From NCBI GenBank assembly GCA_017962415.1, contig JAGCVK010000040.1, positions 1 through 33,976 on the forward strand: a DNA stretch of 33,976 nucleotides. The letters run 5' to 3'. Source of the DNA: Treponema sp. Lineage in GTDB: Bacteria; Spirochaetota; Spirochaetia; Treponematales; Treponemataceae. Shown here piece after piece: positions 14,806 through 22,455 of the stretch. Every line of letters starts with the position of its first letter. Position 1 is the stretch's first letter. The position numbers and the translations under genes are program-made. The notes under the pieces are model-generated. The model ran no database searches. It had not been told where the DNA came from and saw only the letters and a program-made list of their open reading frames with translations.

Positions 14806-15837
14806 ATGAAAGTTTTAGGAATAGAAAGCAGCTGCGATGAAACAGCCTGCGCAATCGTAGAAGACGGAAAAACAATTTTAAGCAACGTCGTTGCAACTCA
14901 AATTCCTTTTCATAAAATTTACAAAGGCGTTGTTCCAGAAATTGCAAGCCGCAAACACGCCGAATGGATTTTACCCGTTGTACGCCAGGCACTAAAAGAA
15001 GCAAATATGACACTAGACGAAGTTGACGCAATTGCAGCAACTAACCGGCCAGGCCTTATGGGCTCGCTGCTTGTTGGTTTTACTTTTGGAAAAACTCTCG
15101 CCTGGTCAACAAATAAACCTTTTATTGCAATTAATCATATGCTCGGCCACTTGTACGCAGCTCAGCTTCAAACTGATGTTGAATATCCTTTTTTAGGCTT
15201 ACTTGTAAGTGGCGGCCACTCAATTATCTGTAAAGTAAACGGTTTTGATGATCTTGAAATCTTAGGAACCACAGTTGATGATTCTGTTGGAGAAGCCTTT
15301 GATAAAGTTGCAAAGTTCTACGGACTTGGTTACCCTGGAGGAGTTATCATCGATAATCTTGCAAAACAGGGAGACCCAAAAGCCGCAAAATTTCCAGTTC
15401 CAAAACTCGATGAATCAGAACACCGCTACGACGTTTCTTTCAGCGGCTTAAAAACAGCTGTAATTCATCAATGTGATTTATTCTGGCAGCCAGGCTTTGA
15501 ACACAGCAAAGAAAACATGTGCGCCGCCTTCCAGGAAACCGCCATCAAAACTCTCGTAGGCAAACTCCTTCGCGCCGTAGACGACACCGGCCTCAAAACC
15601 GTTGTGTGCGGCGGCGGCGTTGCAGCCAATTCCCGTCTTCGTGCCATGCTCGCAGAACGCACCGACATCAACTGCATCTTCCCGCCACTAAAACTCTGCG
15701 GCGACAACGGCGCCATGATAGCCGGCGTAGCCTACCACTTCCTCAAGCGCGGCGACCGCAGCGACATGAACACCGTGACCTGCGCGCGCATTCCGCAGTT
15801 TAAGCGTGGGCTTGCTCAGGTACGACATGATAAGTAA
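14806..15837 (+). CDS. tsaD: tRNA N6-threonylcarbamoyladenosine synthase, catalytic subunit
   Basis: 343 residues, the normal length. TsaD transfers the threonylcarbamoyl group from its AMP adduct to A37 of ANN-decoding tRNAs, working with TsaB and TsaE, neither of which is in the window. Family motifs: GIESSCDETA (5-14), metal ligands H111 and H115 in NHMLGH, VSGGH, VDDSVGEAFDK, VSFSGLKTA and CGGGVAANSRLR. The start follows a clear GGAG. From about 15500 to the end the DNA is visibly richer in G and C, with mostly C-ending codons, than the first two thirds, although the protein stays normal; a recombined 3' end is one explanation. Confidence 0.96.
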   Translation: MKVLGIESSCDETACAIVEDGKTILSNVVATQIPFHKIYKGVVPEIASRKHAEWILPVVRQALKEANMTLDEVDAIAATNRPGLMGSLLVGFTFGKTLAWSTNKPFIAINHMLGHLYAAQLQTDVEYPFLGLLVSGGHSIICKVNGFDDLEILGTTVDDSVGEAFDKVAKFYGLGYPGGVIIDNLAKQGDPKAAKFPVPKLDESEHRYDVSFSGLKTAVIHQCDLFWQPGFEHSKENMCAAFQETAIKTLVGKLLRAVDDTGLKTVVCGGGVAANSRLRAMLAERTDINCIFPPLKLCGDNGAMIAGVAYHFLKRGDRSDMNTVTCARIPQFKRGLAQVRHDK

Positions 15838-15844
15838 GTAAAGC

Positions 15845-15882
15845 ATTGTTGAAAAAAGTAAATATAACATTTTTTCAACAAT
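15845..15882. terminator. Bidirectional terminator between tsaD and the RelA/SpoT gene
   Basis: ATTGTTGAAAAAA (15845-15857) is exactly complementary to TTTTTTCAACAAT (15870-15882), a 13-bp stem with a 12-base loop. It sits between convergent genes, and each strand presents a T-rich 3' arm. Confidence 0.75.
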
Positions 15883-15890
15883 CTTTGATT

Positions 15891-17207
15891 TTATTTATTT
15901 GAAATCATATGCCATTTTATTTTGCAATAAAGCATAAAGATTTTTAGTAACACTTTAAACAAATCTGTTATTAAAAAATATAAAACTATAATTTTGTTAA
16001 TCTTATATTTAGGATGTATATTATCATAGCCATGCTTTATCTCATCTAAAGTTTCGCTAAGCCACTCTTCTTTCTTTTTGCGATTCTTTTCATTTAATTC
16101 GCCAAGTAAATTACCTTCGCATTCATTCAAATTAATCAAAATCTTTATATAAACACAAAATAAAGCTATCCTGAAAGATTTGTAATTTGTATTTATTTTT
16201 CCAGTATCATTAATAAGAATATTAATTAAATTTGTAAACAAGGTATGTTTTACTAAAAAATAATTAGCATAAGCTTTACTTACAGTTGCAAAATCCTTTT
16301 TTTGAACATATGCCATTACTATATTTGAACCATTCTGATTTATTTCCCGTGTAAATGAATCAAAATATGCATCTTCAGCTTTTGTAAAATCATCAAATAC
16401 CATAAATTTTGGTCTATTATTCTTAGGTAATTCAAATAAATAAAAATTTCCTTGCATCTCTTCAATATTGCTCCAATCTTTTCTAATTGAAACCAGGTTC
16501 TTACTAAATGTTTTAGCAAGTCTTTTCAAATATTTTGTCTTTACCAGTATCTTATTTATAGTCTGACGTTCTTCGAGTGTAAGATTTTTACTTTTTGAAT
16601 AAAGTCTTAAAAATTCATATAATCCGGTATTATTATCATCATTTTTTTCTTTTATCTTTGTCTTGTATATAGAATCAGTTATTTCAACTAAAGTTGCCCA
16701 TGCATGCTGTGTATTATCACGGATTTGAATTTCTATAACCTTATCCTGACTTTTGCAAATAACATGAATTGATTTATATCCATTTTCTTTTGGTGAATTA
16801 ATATAATCAAATATATAACCTTTCTGATTACCATTTGAATCTGTTTTTTGCACTATTTGTAGCACTTGAGAATTTTTTAATTCATTAATAAATTGAAATA
16901 CTTTTTTTTCATTCTGCAAAATACATCTGCAACCTGCAATATCATTAACTCTCGATAAATCCATAGTAGGTTGACGCTCTATTTTACTTAAAATAGATTC
17001 AATTCGTTTTACACGATAAGTAACAATACCTTCGTTATCTATATTTTGCATTATTCGTAACAATTCATTACTTGCATTTCTAAGAGGTTCCTTAAACTCT
17101 TTTCTATATTGCTGTAATCCAAACAAATCTTCTTCAGAAGGAGCTTTTTTTTCCTGAATAGACTTTAAAAGATTTTGACCTATACGGTTTATTTGTCCTT
17201 TTGTCAT
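15891..17207 (-). CDS. Stand-alone RelA/SpoT synthetase-domain protein
   Basis: 438 residues. A RelA/SpoT nucleotidyl-synthetase domain fills about 40-185: RVKRIESIL (65-73), RVNDIAGCRCIL (86-97), ENGYKSIHVI (141-150) and EIQIRDNTQHAWATLVE (159-175). These are the conserved strands that bind ATP and the acceptor nucleotide. There is no HD hydrolase, TGS or ACT domain, so it is not the housekeeping Rel. The C-terminal ~250 residues include KAYANYFL near 314 and end in a hydrophobic stretch. It may make (p)ppGpp or, like toxic small alarmone synthetases, pyrophosphorylate other targets. It has its own promoter, is strongly AT-rich compared with both neighbours, and looks acquired. No separate antitoxin gene is seen beside it. 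The start ATG follows AAGGGTGAG. Confidence 0.85.
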   Translation of the reverse strand: MTKGQINRIGQNLLKSIQEKKAPSEEDLFGLQQYRKEFKEPLRNASNELLRIMQNIDNEGIVTYRVKRIESILSKIERQPTMDLSRVNDIAGCRCILQNEKKVFQFINELKNSQVLQIVQKTDSNGNQKGYIFDYINSPKENGYKSIHVICKSQDKVIEIQIRDNTQHAWATLVEITDSIYKTKIKEKNDDNNTGLYEFLRLYSKSKNLTLEERQTINKILVKTKYLKRLAKTFSKNLVSIRKDWSNIEEMQGNFYLFELPKNNRPKFMVFDDFTKAEDAYFDSFTREINQNGSNIVMAYVQKKDFATVSKAYANYFLVKHTLFTNLINILINDTGKINTNYKSFRIALFCVYIKILINLNECEGNLLGELNEKNRKKKEEWLSETLDEIKHGYDNIHPKYKINKIIVLYFLITDLFKVLLKIFMLYCKIKWHMISNK

Positions 17208-17243
17208 TTTTAAATCTCACCCTTATAGTTTTAATATAAAGTT

Positions 17244-17273
17244 ATTATACAGAGTAATACATATAAAATTCAA
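17244..17273 (-). promoter_or_regulatory. Promoter of the RelA/SpoT-domain gene
   Basis: Minus strand TTGAAT, 18 bases, perfect TATAAT; the start would be near 17237, leaving a leader of about 30 nt. Confidence 0.65.
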
Positions 17274-17304
17274 ATCTAATTTTCAAATTATTTTTTTCTT
17301 ACAC

Positions 17305-17333
17305 TTGACATAGTTTCTATATATCAGTACATT
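17305..17333 (+). promoter_or_regulatory. Promoter of the tyrosine attenuator and aromatic operon
   Basis: TTGACA, 17 bases, TACATT. The -10 ends eight bases before the ATG of the leader peptide, so the message begins at or within two or three bases of that codon. Confidence 0.75.
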
Positions 17334-17341
17334 AAGAACAA

Positions 17342-17413
17342 ATGAAAAACATCGTTTACGCATACTATTATTACTATTATTCTCACAACGCTTGCAGAGT
17401 TCTAGCAAAATAG
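17342..17413 (+). CDS. Tyrosine-rich attenuator leader peptide (23 residues)
   Basis: A 23-codon frame from ATG (17342) to TAG (17411-17413) reads MKNIV, then Y-A-YYYYYY, then SHNACRVLAK. Seven of 23 codons are tyrosine, six in a row (17363-17380), a run that is not expected by chance. It lies between a consensus promoter and the DAHP synthase gene and ends over one arm of an antiterminator hairpin. Its purpose is therefore predicted to be the ribosome's passage itself: when charged tRNA-Tyr is short, the ribosome pauses in the tyrosine run. It has no Shine-Dalgarno sequence and would be translated from a near-leaderless 5' end. Confidence 0.85.
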   Translation: MKNIVYAYYYYYYSHNACRVLAK

Positions 17414-17473
17414 GTGCTGATGTTATTAAATCGGTAATTTCAAGTAACTCTGCAAAAGAGTTCCTTTTTTTTT
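17392..17473 (+). promoter_or_regulatory. Tyrosine attenuator: antiterminator and terminator hairpins
   Basis: Arm 2, TTGCAGAGTT (17392-17401), is exactly complementary to arm 3, AACTCTGCAA (17446-17455): a 10-bp antiterminator. Arm 3 also pairs through AACTCT (17446-17451) with arm 4, AGAGTT (17457-17462), extended by AAG/CTT after one mismatch and followed by nine Ts (17465-17473), giving a terminator. The two structures exclude each other. Arm 2 starts 11 bases after the last tyrosine codon and overlaps the end of the peptide, so a ribosome at the stop codon covers it (termination), while one paused on tyrosine leaves it free (read-through). Confidence 0.85.
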
Positions 17474-17555
17474 ATCAAAAGGAGCTTTTATCAGGCTTCT
17501 ACTGAATTATCAAATAAATGAATGGCTTCAATTGAAGTCAAGAGAGGAAAAATAA

Positions 17556-18566
17556 ATGATTATTACATTAAAACACGGAACAACAGAACAGCAGATGAAC
17601 GAGTTCATCGATTCATGGAAACAAAAAGGATTCGACGTTCACATTTCAAAAGGTGAAAACCTTACAATTTTGGGACTTCTTGGCGACACAAGTTCTCTCG
17701 ATACAGAAATGGTAAGCGCAAACCCATTTGTAGATACAGTTCAGCGCGTTTCTGCTCCTTATAAAATGGCAAGCCGCACATTCCACCCGGAAGATTCAAT
17801 AATTAAAGTTGGAAACACAAGTTTTGGAAACGGTGAAATTCCAGTAATTGCAGGCCCTTGTTCAGTTGAAACAGAAGAACAGGTAATTTCAATTGCCCGC
17901 GATGTAAAAGCAGCCGGTGCAAAACTTCTTCGCGGCGGTGCATTCAAGCCACGCACTTCTCCTTACAGCTTTCAGGGACTTGGCGAAAAAGGACTTCAGT
18001 TTCTTCTTGCGGCAAAAAAAGAAACAGGTCTTCCAATCGTAACAGAACTTATGGACATTCGCCAGCTCAAATATTTTGATGATGTTGATGTTATTCAGAT
18101 TGGTGCCCGCAATATGCAGAACTTTGATCTTCTTAAAGAAATGGGAAAAACTGGAAAACCAATTCTTCTTAAGCGCGGAATGGCAGCAACAGTAAAAGAG
18201 CTTTTGATGTCTGCTGAATACATTATGGCAAGCGGAAACGAGCAGGTAATTTTGTGTGAACGCGGTGTTCGCACTTTTGATAATTACACAAGAAACTGCC
18301 TCGACGTAAGCATTGTTCCATACATTCACAAAGTAAGCCACCTTCCAATCATTATTGACCCAAGCCATGCCTGCGGCCAGCGCTGGATGGTTTCTGAACT
18401 CGCAAAAGCAGCTGTTGCCTGCAACACAGACGGTTTGATTATCGAAGTTCATAACAATCCGGAAAAAGCACTTTGTGACGGCGAACAGTCGCTCCACCCT
18501 ACAGAGTTTGCACAGCTTATGCAAGTGCTTCCAAAAATCGCAGCAATTAATGGACGCAACGTATGA
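17556..18566 (+). CDS. aroF: DAHP synthase, type I-beta with ferredoxin-like regulatory domain
   Basis: First step of aromatic synthesis: condensation of phosphoenolpyruvate and erythrose 4-phosphate. 336 residues, close to the 338 of the Thermotoga maritima enzyme. The N-terminal ~75 residues form the ferredoxin-like domain, through which the T. maritima enzyme is inhibited by tyrosine and phenylalanine. The barrel carries IAGPCSVE, KPRTSPYSFQG (131-141), IGARNMQNF, KRGM and IDPSHACGQR. AGAGAGG lies before the ATG. It is the first structural gene behind the tyrosine attenuator and overlaps tyrA by ATGA. Both expression and activity are therefore predicted to answer to tyrosine. The gene symbol indicates function; naming of this type varies (aroF/aroG/aroA). 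Confidence 0.95.
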   Translation: MIITLKHGTTEQQMNEFIDSWKQKGFDVHISKGENLTILGLLGDTSSLDTEMVSANPFVDTVQRVSAPYKMASRTFHPEDSIIKVGNTSFGNGEIPVIAGPCSVETEEQVISIARDVKAAGAKLLRGGAFKPRTSPYSFQGLGEKGLQFLLAAKKETGLPIVTELMDIRQLKYFDDVDVIQIGARNMQNFDLLKEMGKTGKPILLKRGMAATVKELLMSAEYIMASGNEQVILCERGVRTFDNYTRNCLDVSIVPYIHKVSHLPIIIDPSHACGQRWMVSELAKAAVACNTDGLIIEVHNNPEKALCDGEQSLHPTEFAQLMQVLPKIAAINGRNV

Positions 18567-19438
18567 TTTACGGAATCGTAGGACTTGGAATTATGGGCGG
18601 CTCTGTCGCAAAGGCAATCCGCTCAAACATAATCAGCGGCGAAAATCCAACCGACTCAAACGGAAAGATTTTTGCCCTCGATAAAAACAAAGATTCTCTT
18701 TCTGAGGCCTTAAAATCCGGAACAATTGACCGTGCTTTTACGTCTTCCGAATCAAAACAAATGCTTAGCGAAGTTGATGTACTTTTTGTGTGTCTTTACC
18801 CAAAGGCAACGCTTGATTTTTTTAAGCAGAACAAAAACAATTACAAAAACGGCGCTATCATAACTGATATAAGCGGCGTAAAGCACGAACTTGCAATTAA
18901 TATAGAAGAAATCAAACCTGCTAACGCAAATCTGATTTTAGGCCACCCAATGGCCGGCGGTGAAAAAGAAGGCTTTGGAGCTTCAAAAGGCGAATATTTT
19001 TTGAATCACAATTACATCTTAATTACACCCAAAAATGGTTACGAAGATGAAACTGCTGTAAAAAAACTTCGCCAGATAATCACAAAAATGGGCTTTTCCC
19101 GAATTACCGAAGTTGATGCAGATACACACGACAACAAAATCGGCTTTACATCGCAGCTTTGCCACGTTGTTGCTTCTGCAATGGTAGAAAGCGCTGGCGA
19201 CCCGGAAATCACAAGTTTCGGCGGCGGAAGTTTTGAAGATCTTACCCGAATTGCAATGATTAACGCTCCGCTTTGGACAGAACTTTTTCTTGCAAACCGA
19301 GAAAAACTCGTGGCTCACATCGAAAATTTTGAAGCCCAGCTGAACAATCTCAAAAAAATGATTGAAACAAACGACGCAAATAGTTTACAATCACTGCTTG
19401 AAGATGTCCGCAAAAAACGCATTGCAATGCAAAAATAA
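18563..19438 (+). CDS. tyrA: Prephenate dehydrogenase
   Basis: Oxidative decarboxylation of prephenate to 4-hydroxyphenylpyruvate, the tyrosine-specific branch. 291 residues with no chorismate mutase or ACT domain. The NAD(P)-binding Rossmann start is GIVGLGIMGGSVAKAI (4-19); family segments include LILGHPMAGGEKEGFGAS, TSQLCHVVASAMV and the GGSFEDLTRIA region. The ATG overlaps the DAHP synthase stop (ATGA), implying translational coupling. A tyrosine-branch enzyme as second gene is what gives the upstream tyrosine codons a clear meaning. Confidence 0.95.
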   Translation: MIYGIVGLGIMGGSVAKAIRSNIISGENPTDSNGKIFALDKNKDSLSEALKSGTIDRAFTSSESKQMLSEVDVLFVCLYPKATLDFFKQNKNNYKNGAIITDISGVKHELAINIEEIKPANANLILGHPMAGGEKEGFGASKGEYFLNHNYILITPKNGYEDETAVKKLRQIITKMGFSRITEVDADTHDNKIGFTSQLCHVVASAMVESAGDPEITSFGGGSFEDLTRIAMINAPLWTELFLANREKLVAHIENFEAQLNNLKKMIETNDANSLQSLLEDVRKKRIAMQK

Positions 19439-19457
19439 AAAGCGGAAAAAGGCGAAA

Positions 19458-20036
19458 ATGGACGAATTACTTTCGATAAAAGCTTATGCAAGCCGCGAAG
19501 CTGTTCCAATTATGCAAGATGAAGGCTGCGATTTTATTTGTGATTATATAAAAACGCATAACTGCAAAAACATTTTGGAAATTGGAACTGCAATCGGCTA
19601 TTCATCAATCAGATTTGCAAAACTCGCAGATGATATTCGCGTAACGACAATTGAGCTTGACCTCGACCGCCACCTTAAAGCTTTGGAAAACTTTAAACTC
19701 TGCGGACTCGAATCGCGAATTACAGCAATTCACGATGATGCACTCACTTGCCAGATAGAAGGCCTTTTTGATTTGATTTTTATTGATGCGGCAAAAGCGC
19801 AATACATAAAATTTTTTGAAAAATATAAAGAAAATCTTGCGCCAAACGGAGTAATTATAAGCGACAACCTTTCATTTCACGGAATGGTTGACGATTTAAG
19901 CCTTACTCACAATTACAGCACAAAAAAACTCGTAAAAAAAATACAAAAATACGCAGTTTTTTTGCGCCAGAATCAAGAATTTGAAACCACATTTTATGAA
20001 GTTGGCGACAGAGTTGCCGTAAGCCGCCGAAAATAA
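19458..20036 (+). CDS. SAM-dependent O-methyltransferase (TrmR/YrrM-like)
   Basis: 192 residues of the class I methyltransferase fold related to caffeoyl-CoA O-methyltransferases. SAM-binding motif I is ILEIGTAIGYSSIRFA (about 38-53), followed by the acidic residue in TTIELD and by DLIFIDAAKAQY, then SDNLSFHGMV. In Bacillus, YrrM (TrmR) methylates 5-hydroxyuridine at position 34 of tRNA; that is the best guess, but small-molecule methylation cannot be excluded. The ATG at 19458 follows AAAAAGG and lies 19 bases after tyrA, so it is probably the third gene of the attenuated operon. In-frame sequence upstream lies inside tyrA and is not used. Confidence 0.82.
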   Translation: MDELLSIKAYASREAVPIMQDEGCDFICDYIKTHNCKNILEIGTAIGYSSIRFAKLADDIRVTTIELDLDRHLKALENFKLCGLESRITAIHDDALTCQIEGLFDLIFIDAAKAQYIKFFEKYKENLAPNGVIISDNLSFHGMVDDLSLTHNYSTKKLVKKIQKYAVFLRQNQEFETTFYEVGDRVAVSRRK

Positions 20037-20073
20037 TTCCAACAGCTTACAAGCTTACAAAACAACTTGCTTT

Positions 20074-20913
20074 TTACCAATGAGCCGAAGCACCGCCACC
20101 GCTAAAGTGACCGCCACCGCCGGAAAATCCGCCAAACCCGCCACTTGAACTATGCGAACTTCCGCTGCCAGAGCCGCTTCCAAAACCACGACTCATACTG
20201 CGAAGCGCTGCGTCGGCAGCAATCCAGGACATTGCATTTCCATTATGATAATATCGGCCTCTTTTTCTTCCGCGTCGGGTTCCAGCAGAAATTGTAGAAA
20301 AAAAGAAAATCATCCAAATTGCAATTATATAAATTGGCACAACACCAGAATCCGAAGATTTTGAATCGTCTTTACGAACACTTTTAGAAACAGCACTTTC
20401 ATCGCCACTAGCAATGCCGCCCATATTCATAATGCCCTTTTTAATTCCGGCAGAATAATTTCCGTTCTTAAATTCAGGAATTACGGCATTTCGCAAAATC
20501 AAACCGCATTTAGCATCAGTTAAAGAGCCTTCAAGACCATCTCCAACTTCAATACGAACATCATGCTCCTTTAGCGCAACAATCAAAATTGCACCATTAT
20601 CTTTTTCTTGCGTACCAAGTTTCCAGTTGTCTGAAACACGAAATCCAAAAGAAGCAATATCATCACCGTCTAAAGACGGAACAGTTAAAACCGCAAGCTG
20701 AATACCAAAGTTTTGCTCAAGATTATAAAGATATTCAGTAATTTCTTTTTCATCACTTTCGCGAATAATATTTGCATAATCGTTTACGCGACCTTTTAAA
20801 GCCGGAACAGCCAAAGCAAAAAGCGAACTTGAAATCAAAAAAACTGCGGCAAAAATTGCCAAGCGCATAAAACGCAAATTAGAACGCAAACAAACAATAT
20901 TACTTTTTACCAT
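20074..20913 (-). CDS. TPM-domain membrane protein with glycine/serine-rich tail
   Basis: 279 residues. An N-terminal signal or anchor (about 17-35) precedes a TPM domain (about 38-170; GRVNDYANII, YLYNLEQNFGIQLAVLTVPS, DNWKLGTQEKDNGAILIVA, VRIEVGDGLEGSLTD). A membrane helix follows near 192-208, then a basic loop and a tail of Gly, Ser, His and Phe ending GGGASAHW. This is the YgcG-like architecture; some TPM proteins act in photosystem repair or as weak phosphatases, but the bacterial role is unclear. Its ATG lies within the last codons of the upstream TPM gene. The operon lemA-TPM-TPM is a recurrent arrangement. Confidence 0.88.
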   Translation of the reverse strand: MVKSNIVCLRSNLRFMRLAIFAAVFLISSSLFALAVPALKGRVNDYANIIRESDEKEITEYLYNLEQNFGIQLAVLTVPSLDGDDIASFGFRVSDNWKLGTQEKDNGAILIVALKEHDVRIEVGDGLEGSLTDAKCGLILRNAVIPEFKNGNYSAGIKKGIMNMGGIASGDESAVSKSVRKDDSKSSDSGVVPIYIIAIWMIFFFSTISAGTRRGRKRGRYYHNGNAMSWIAADAALRSMSRGFGSGSGSGSSHSSSGGFGGFSGGGGHFSGGGASAHW

Positions 20914-21611
20914 TCTGAATCCTCCAAAATCACAAGGCCGTCTGGAAACTCATTTGGATTTACTTCGTGAGCCGGAAAGTTTTGCGCAAGAAGTTCGCCG
21001 CATTTTTCAATAGCAGTTTTAAACGCAACACAAGCATTTCCTTTACGAAGATTTTCCGCAAGCTCATCAGCAATCAAATTCCATAAATCCTGCGAAATGT
21101 GTTTTGCAATTCCAGAATCTGCAACAATACGCACCTGCTTTTCCATATAAGACACAAAAATCAAAATACCAGAATGTTCTGCAGTATCATAAATGCCACA
21201 TTCCGTAAAATAACGAAACGCACGGTTTGTAACACAAGCTTTTCGCACAGAGCGCGGAATTATAAGCCGGTCAATAAAAGGAACATTTGCAACATAAAAA
21301 GCAATCACAACAGAAGCAAAACAGCTGATAATAAAAAACAAAGGCAAAATCCAGCTCGGCTCATTCTGCCAGTAAAGATGACGATAAAGCATTCGGATTA
21401 TTTCAGTAAACGGCAAAAGCGCAAGTAAAACAAGAGCCGCAAAACCATTAGCCGCAAGAAGTTCCCAAAAACAATAACGGGCACTTTCCGCAGTTACCGC
21501 AAGCGCAATTTCTCCAGTAGTTTTAGCTTCAGCGTTGGCAACAGCAGATTTTATCTCTTCAAAATCGCTATCGCCAAGTTTAAGTTTTTTTAACAAAGTT
21601 TTATATTTCAT
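20907..21611 (-). CDS. TPM-domain membrane protein (second paralogue)
   Basis: 234 residues without a signal peptide. A TPM-like domain is split by two hydrophobic helices (about 50-68 and 90-110): KSAVANAEAKTTGEIALAV at the front, then ECGIYDTAEHSGILIFVSYM and VRIVADSGIAKHI. It is probably an inner-membrane partner of the neighbouring TPM protein, since their coding regions overlap by seven bases. The family has no firm biochemical role. Confidence 0.85.
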   Translation of the reverse strand: MKYKTLLKKLKLGDSDFEEIKSAVANAEAKTTGEIALAVTAESARYCFWELLAANGFAALVLLALLPFTEIIRMLYRHLYWQNEPSWILPLFFIISCFASVVIAFYVANVPFIDRLIIPRSVRKACVTNRAFRYFTECGIYDTAEHSGILIFVSYMEKQVRIVADSGIAKHISQDLWNLIADELAENLRKGNACVAFKTAIEKCGELLAQNFPAHEVNPNEFPDGLVILEDSEW

Positions 21612-21628
21612 AATTCCGCCTAAACTAA

Positions 21629-22234
21629 TTAAAATTCAACCTTTGGAGCATTTTGCGCCTGTTCACTCGCACTAAAATAAGGACGAGCTTCAAATCCGCT
21701 CATATTCGCAATAATATTTGCCGGGAACTTGCGGATTTTCTTATTATATTTATTTGCCTTTTCATTAAAGCGATTTCGAGCCACAGTAATACGATTTTCA
21801 GTTCCTTCAAGTTGATCCTGCAAAGCCAAAAAGTTCTGATCAGCCTTAAGCGCCGGATACTGCTCCGTAACCATTAAAAGCCGCTGCAAACTCGCACCAA
21901 GAGAATCCTGCACCTGTTGATAGCGCGCAAAAGCGTCTGGATCTTTCAAAACTTCATCGCTGATATTGATTTGTCCGCCAGCCTTAGAGCGAGCTTCCGA
22001 AACCTGCGTAAACACTTCGCTTTCATGCTTAGCATAACCTTTTACAGTTGCAACAAGATTCGGAATCAAATCAAGCCGCCTTTGATACTGGTTCTGCACC
22101 TCTGCCCAGCTTACAGAAACATCTTCGTCCAGCGAAACCATCGAATTATAAGTGTTTTTATAGAAAGAAAAAATTCCAAGCAAACACACAGCAACAACAA
22201 TCAAAGCAATCAAACCGTTAGAAATCTTTTTCAT
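21629..22234 (-). CDS. lemA: LemA family protein
   Basis: 201 residues. One N-terminal membrane helix (about 6-24) is followed by long helices with the LemA hallmarks YNSMVSLDEDVSVSWAEVQNQYQRRLDLIPNLV, ARYQQVQDSLGASLQRLL, YPALKADQNFLALQDQLEGTENRI and the final FPANIIANMSGF (motifs read in pieces along the chain). LemA proteins form coiled-coil bundles in the envelope; function is poorly known. The ATG at 22234 is chosen because GAGAGGA lies just upstream. It is first in the lemA-TPM-TPM operon, with a promoter at 22266-22294. Confidence 0.92.
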   Translation of the reverse strand: MKKISNGLIALIVVAVCLLGIFSFYKNTYNSMVSLDEDVSVSWAEVQNQYQRRLDLIPNLVATVKGYAKHESEVFTQVSEARSKAGGQINISDEVLKDPDAFARYQQVQDSLGASLQRLLMVTEQYPALKADQNFLALQDQLEGTENRITVARNRFNEKANKYNKKIRKFPANIIANMSGFEARPYFSASEQAQNAPKVEF

Positions 22235-22265
22235 CAAAATCCTCTCAAAAATAGTCTTTACATTA

Positions 22266-22294
22266 AATTTATAAACGAAACAAAAGATAGTCAA
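22266..22294 (-). promoter_or_regulatory. Promoter of the lemA-TPM operon
   Basis: Minus strand TTGACT, 17 bases, TAAATT; the leader would be about 25 nt. Confidence 0.55.
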
Positions 22295-22322
22295 TATTTT
22301 TTTCTGGGCCCTAAAACAAAGT

Positions 22323-22445
22323 ACAAAACGCCTTCCGCCGTTCGCTAACGCTCAGCCTACGCACTCCCTCGCTCACTTCGTTCGCTCGCTCGCTTGCGTT
22401 GGCCGCCTTCGGCGCGGCTCCACGCTCGGGGCGCTGCACCGGCTC
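22323..22445. repeat. GC-rich short-palindrome repeat region
   Basis: About 120 bases made of overlapping CGCTCGCTCGC, GCTCACTTCGTTCGC, GCCGCCTTCGGCGCGGC and GCGGCGC-like short palindromes, sharply richer in GC than the genes on both sides. Some frames are open through it, but none has gene-like features. It abuts the large palindrome at 22456-22646. Confidence 0.65.
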
Positions 22446-22455
22446 ACAAAAAAAA

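Noticed and set aside
15519..15803. Arg-rich open frame overlapping the 3' part of tsaD
   Set aside because: A by-product of the GC-rich tsaD segment read in another frame.
17414..17555. Small antitoxin gene next to the RelA/SpoT-domain gene
   Set aside because: The space between the divergent genes is filled by promoters, the Tyr leader peptide and the attenuator; no other plausible small frame with a ribosome-binding site.
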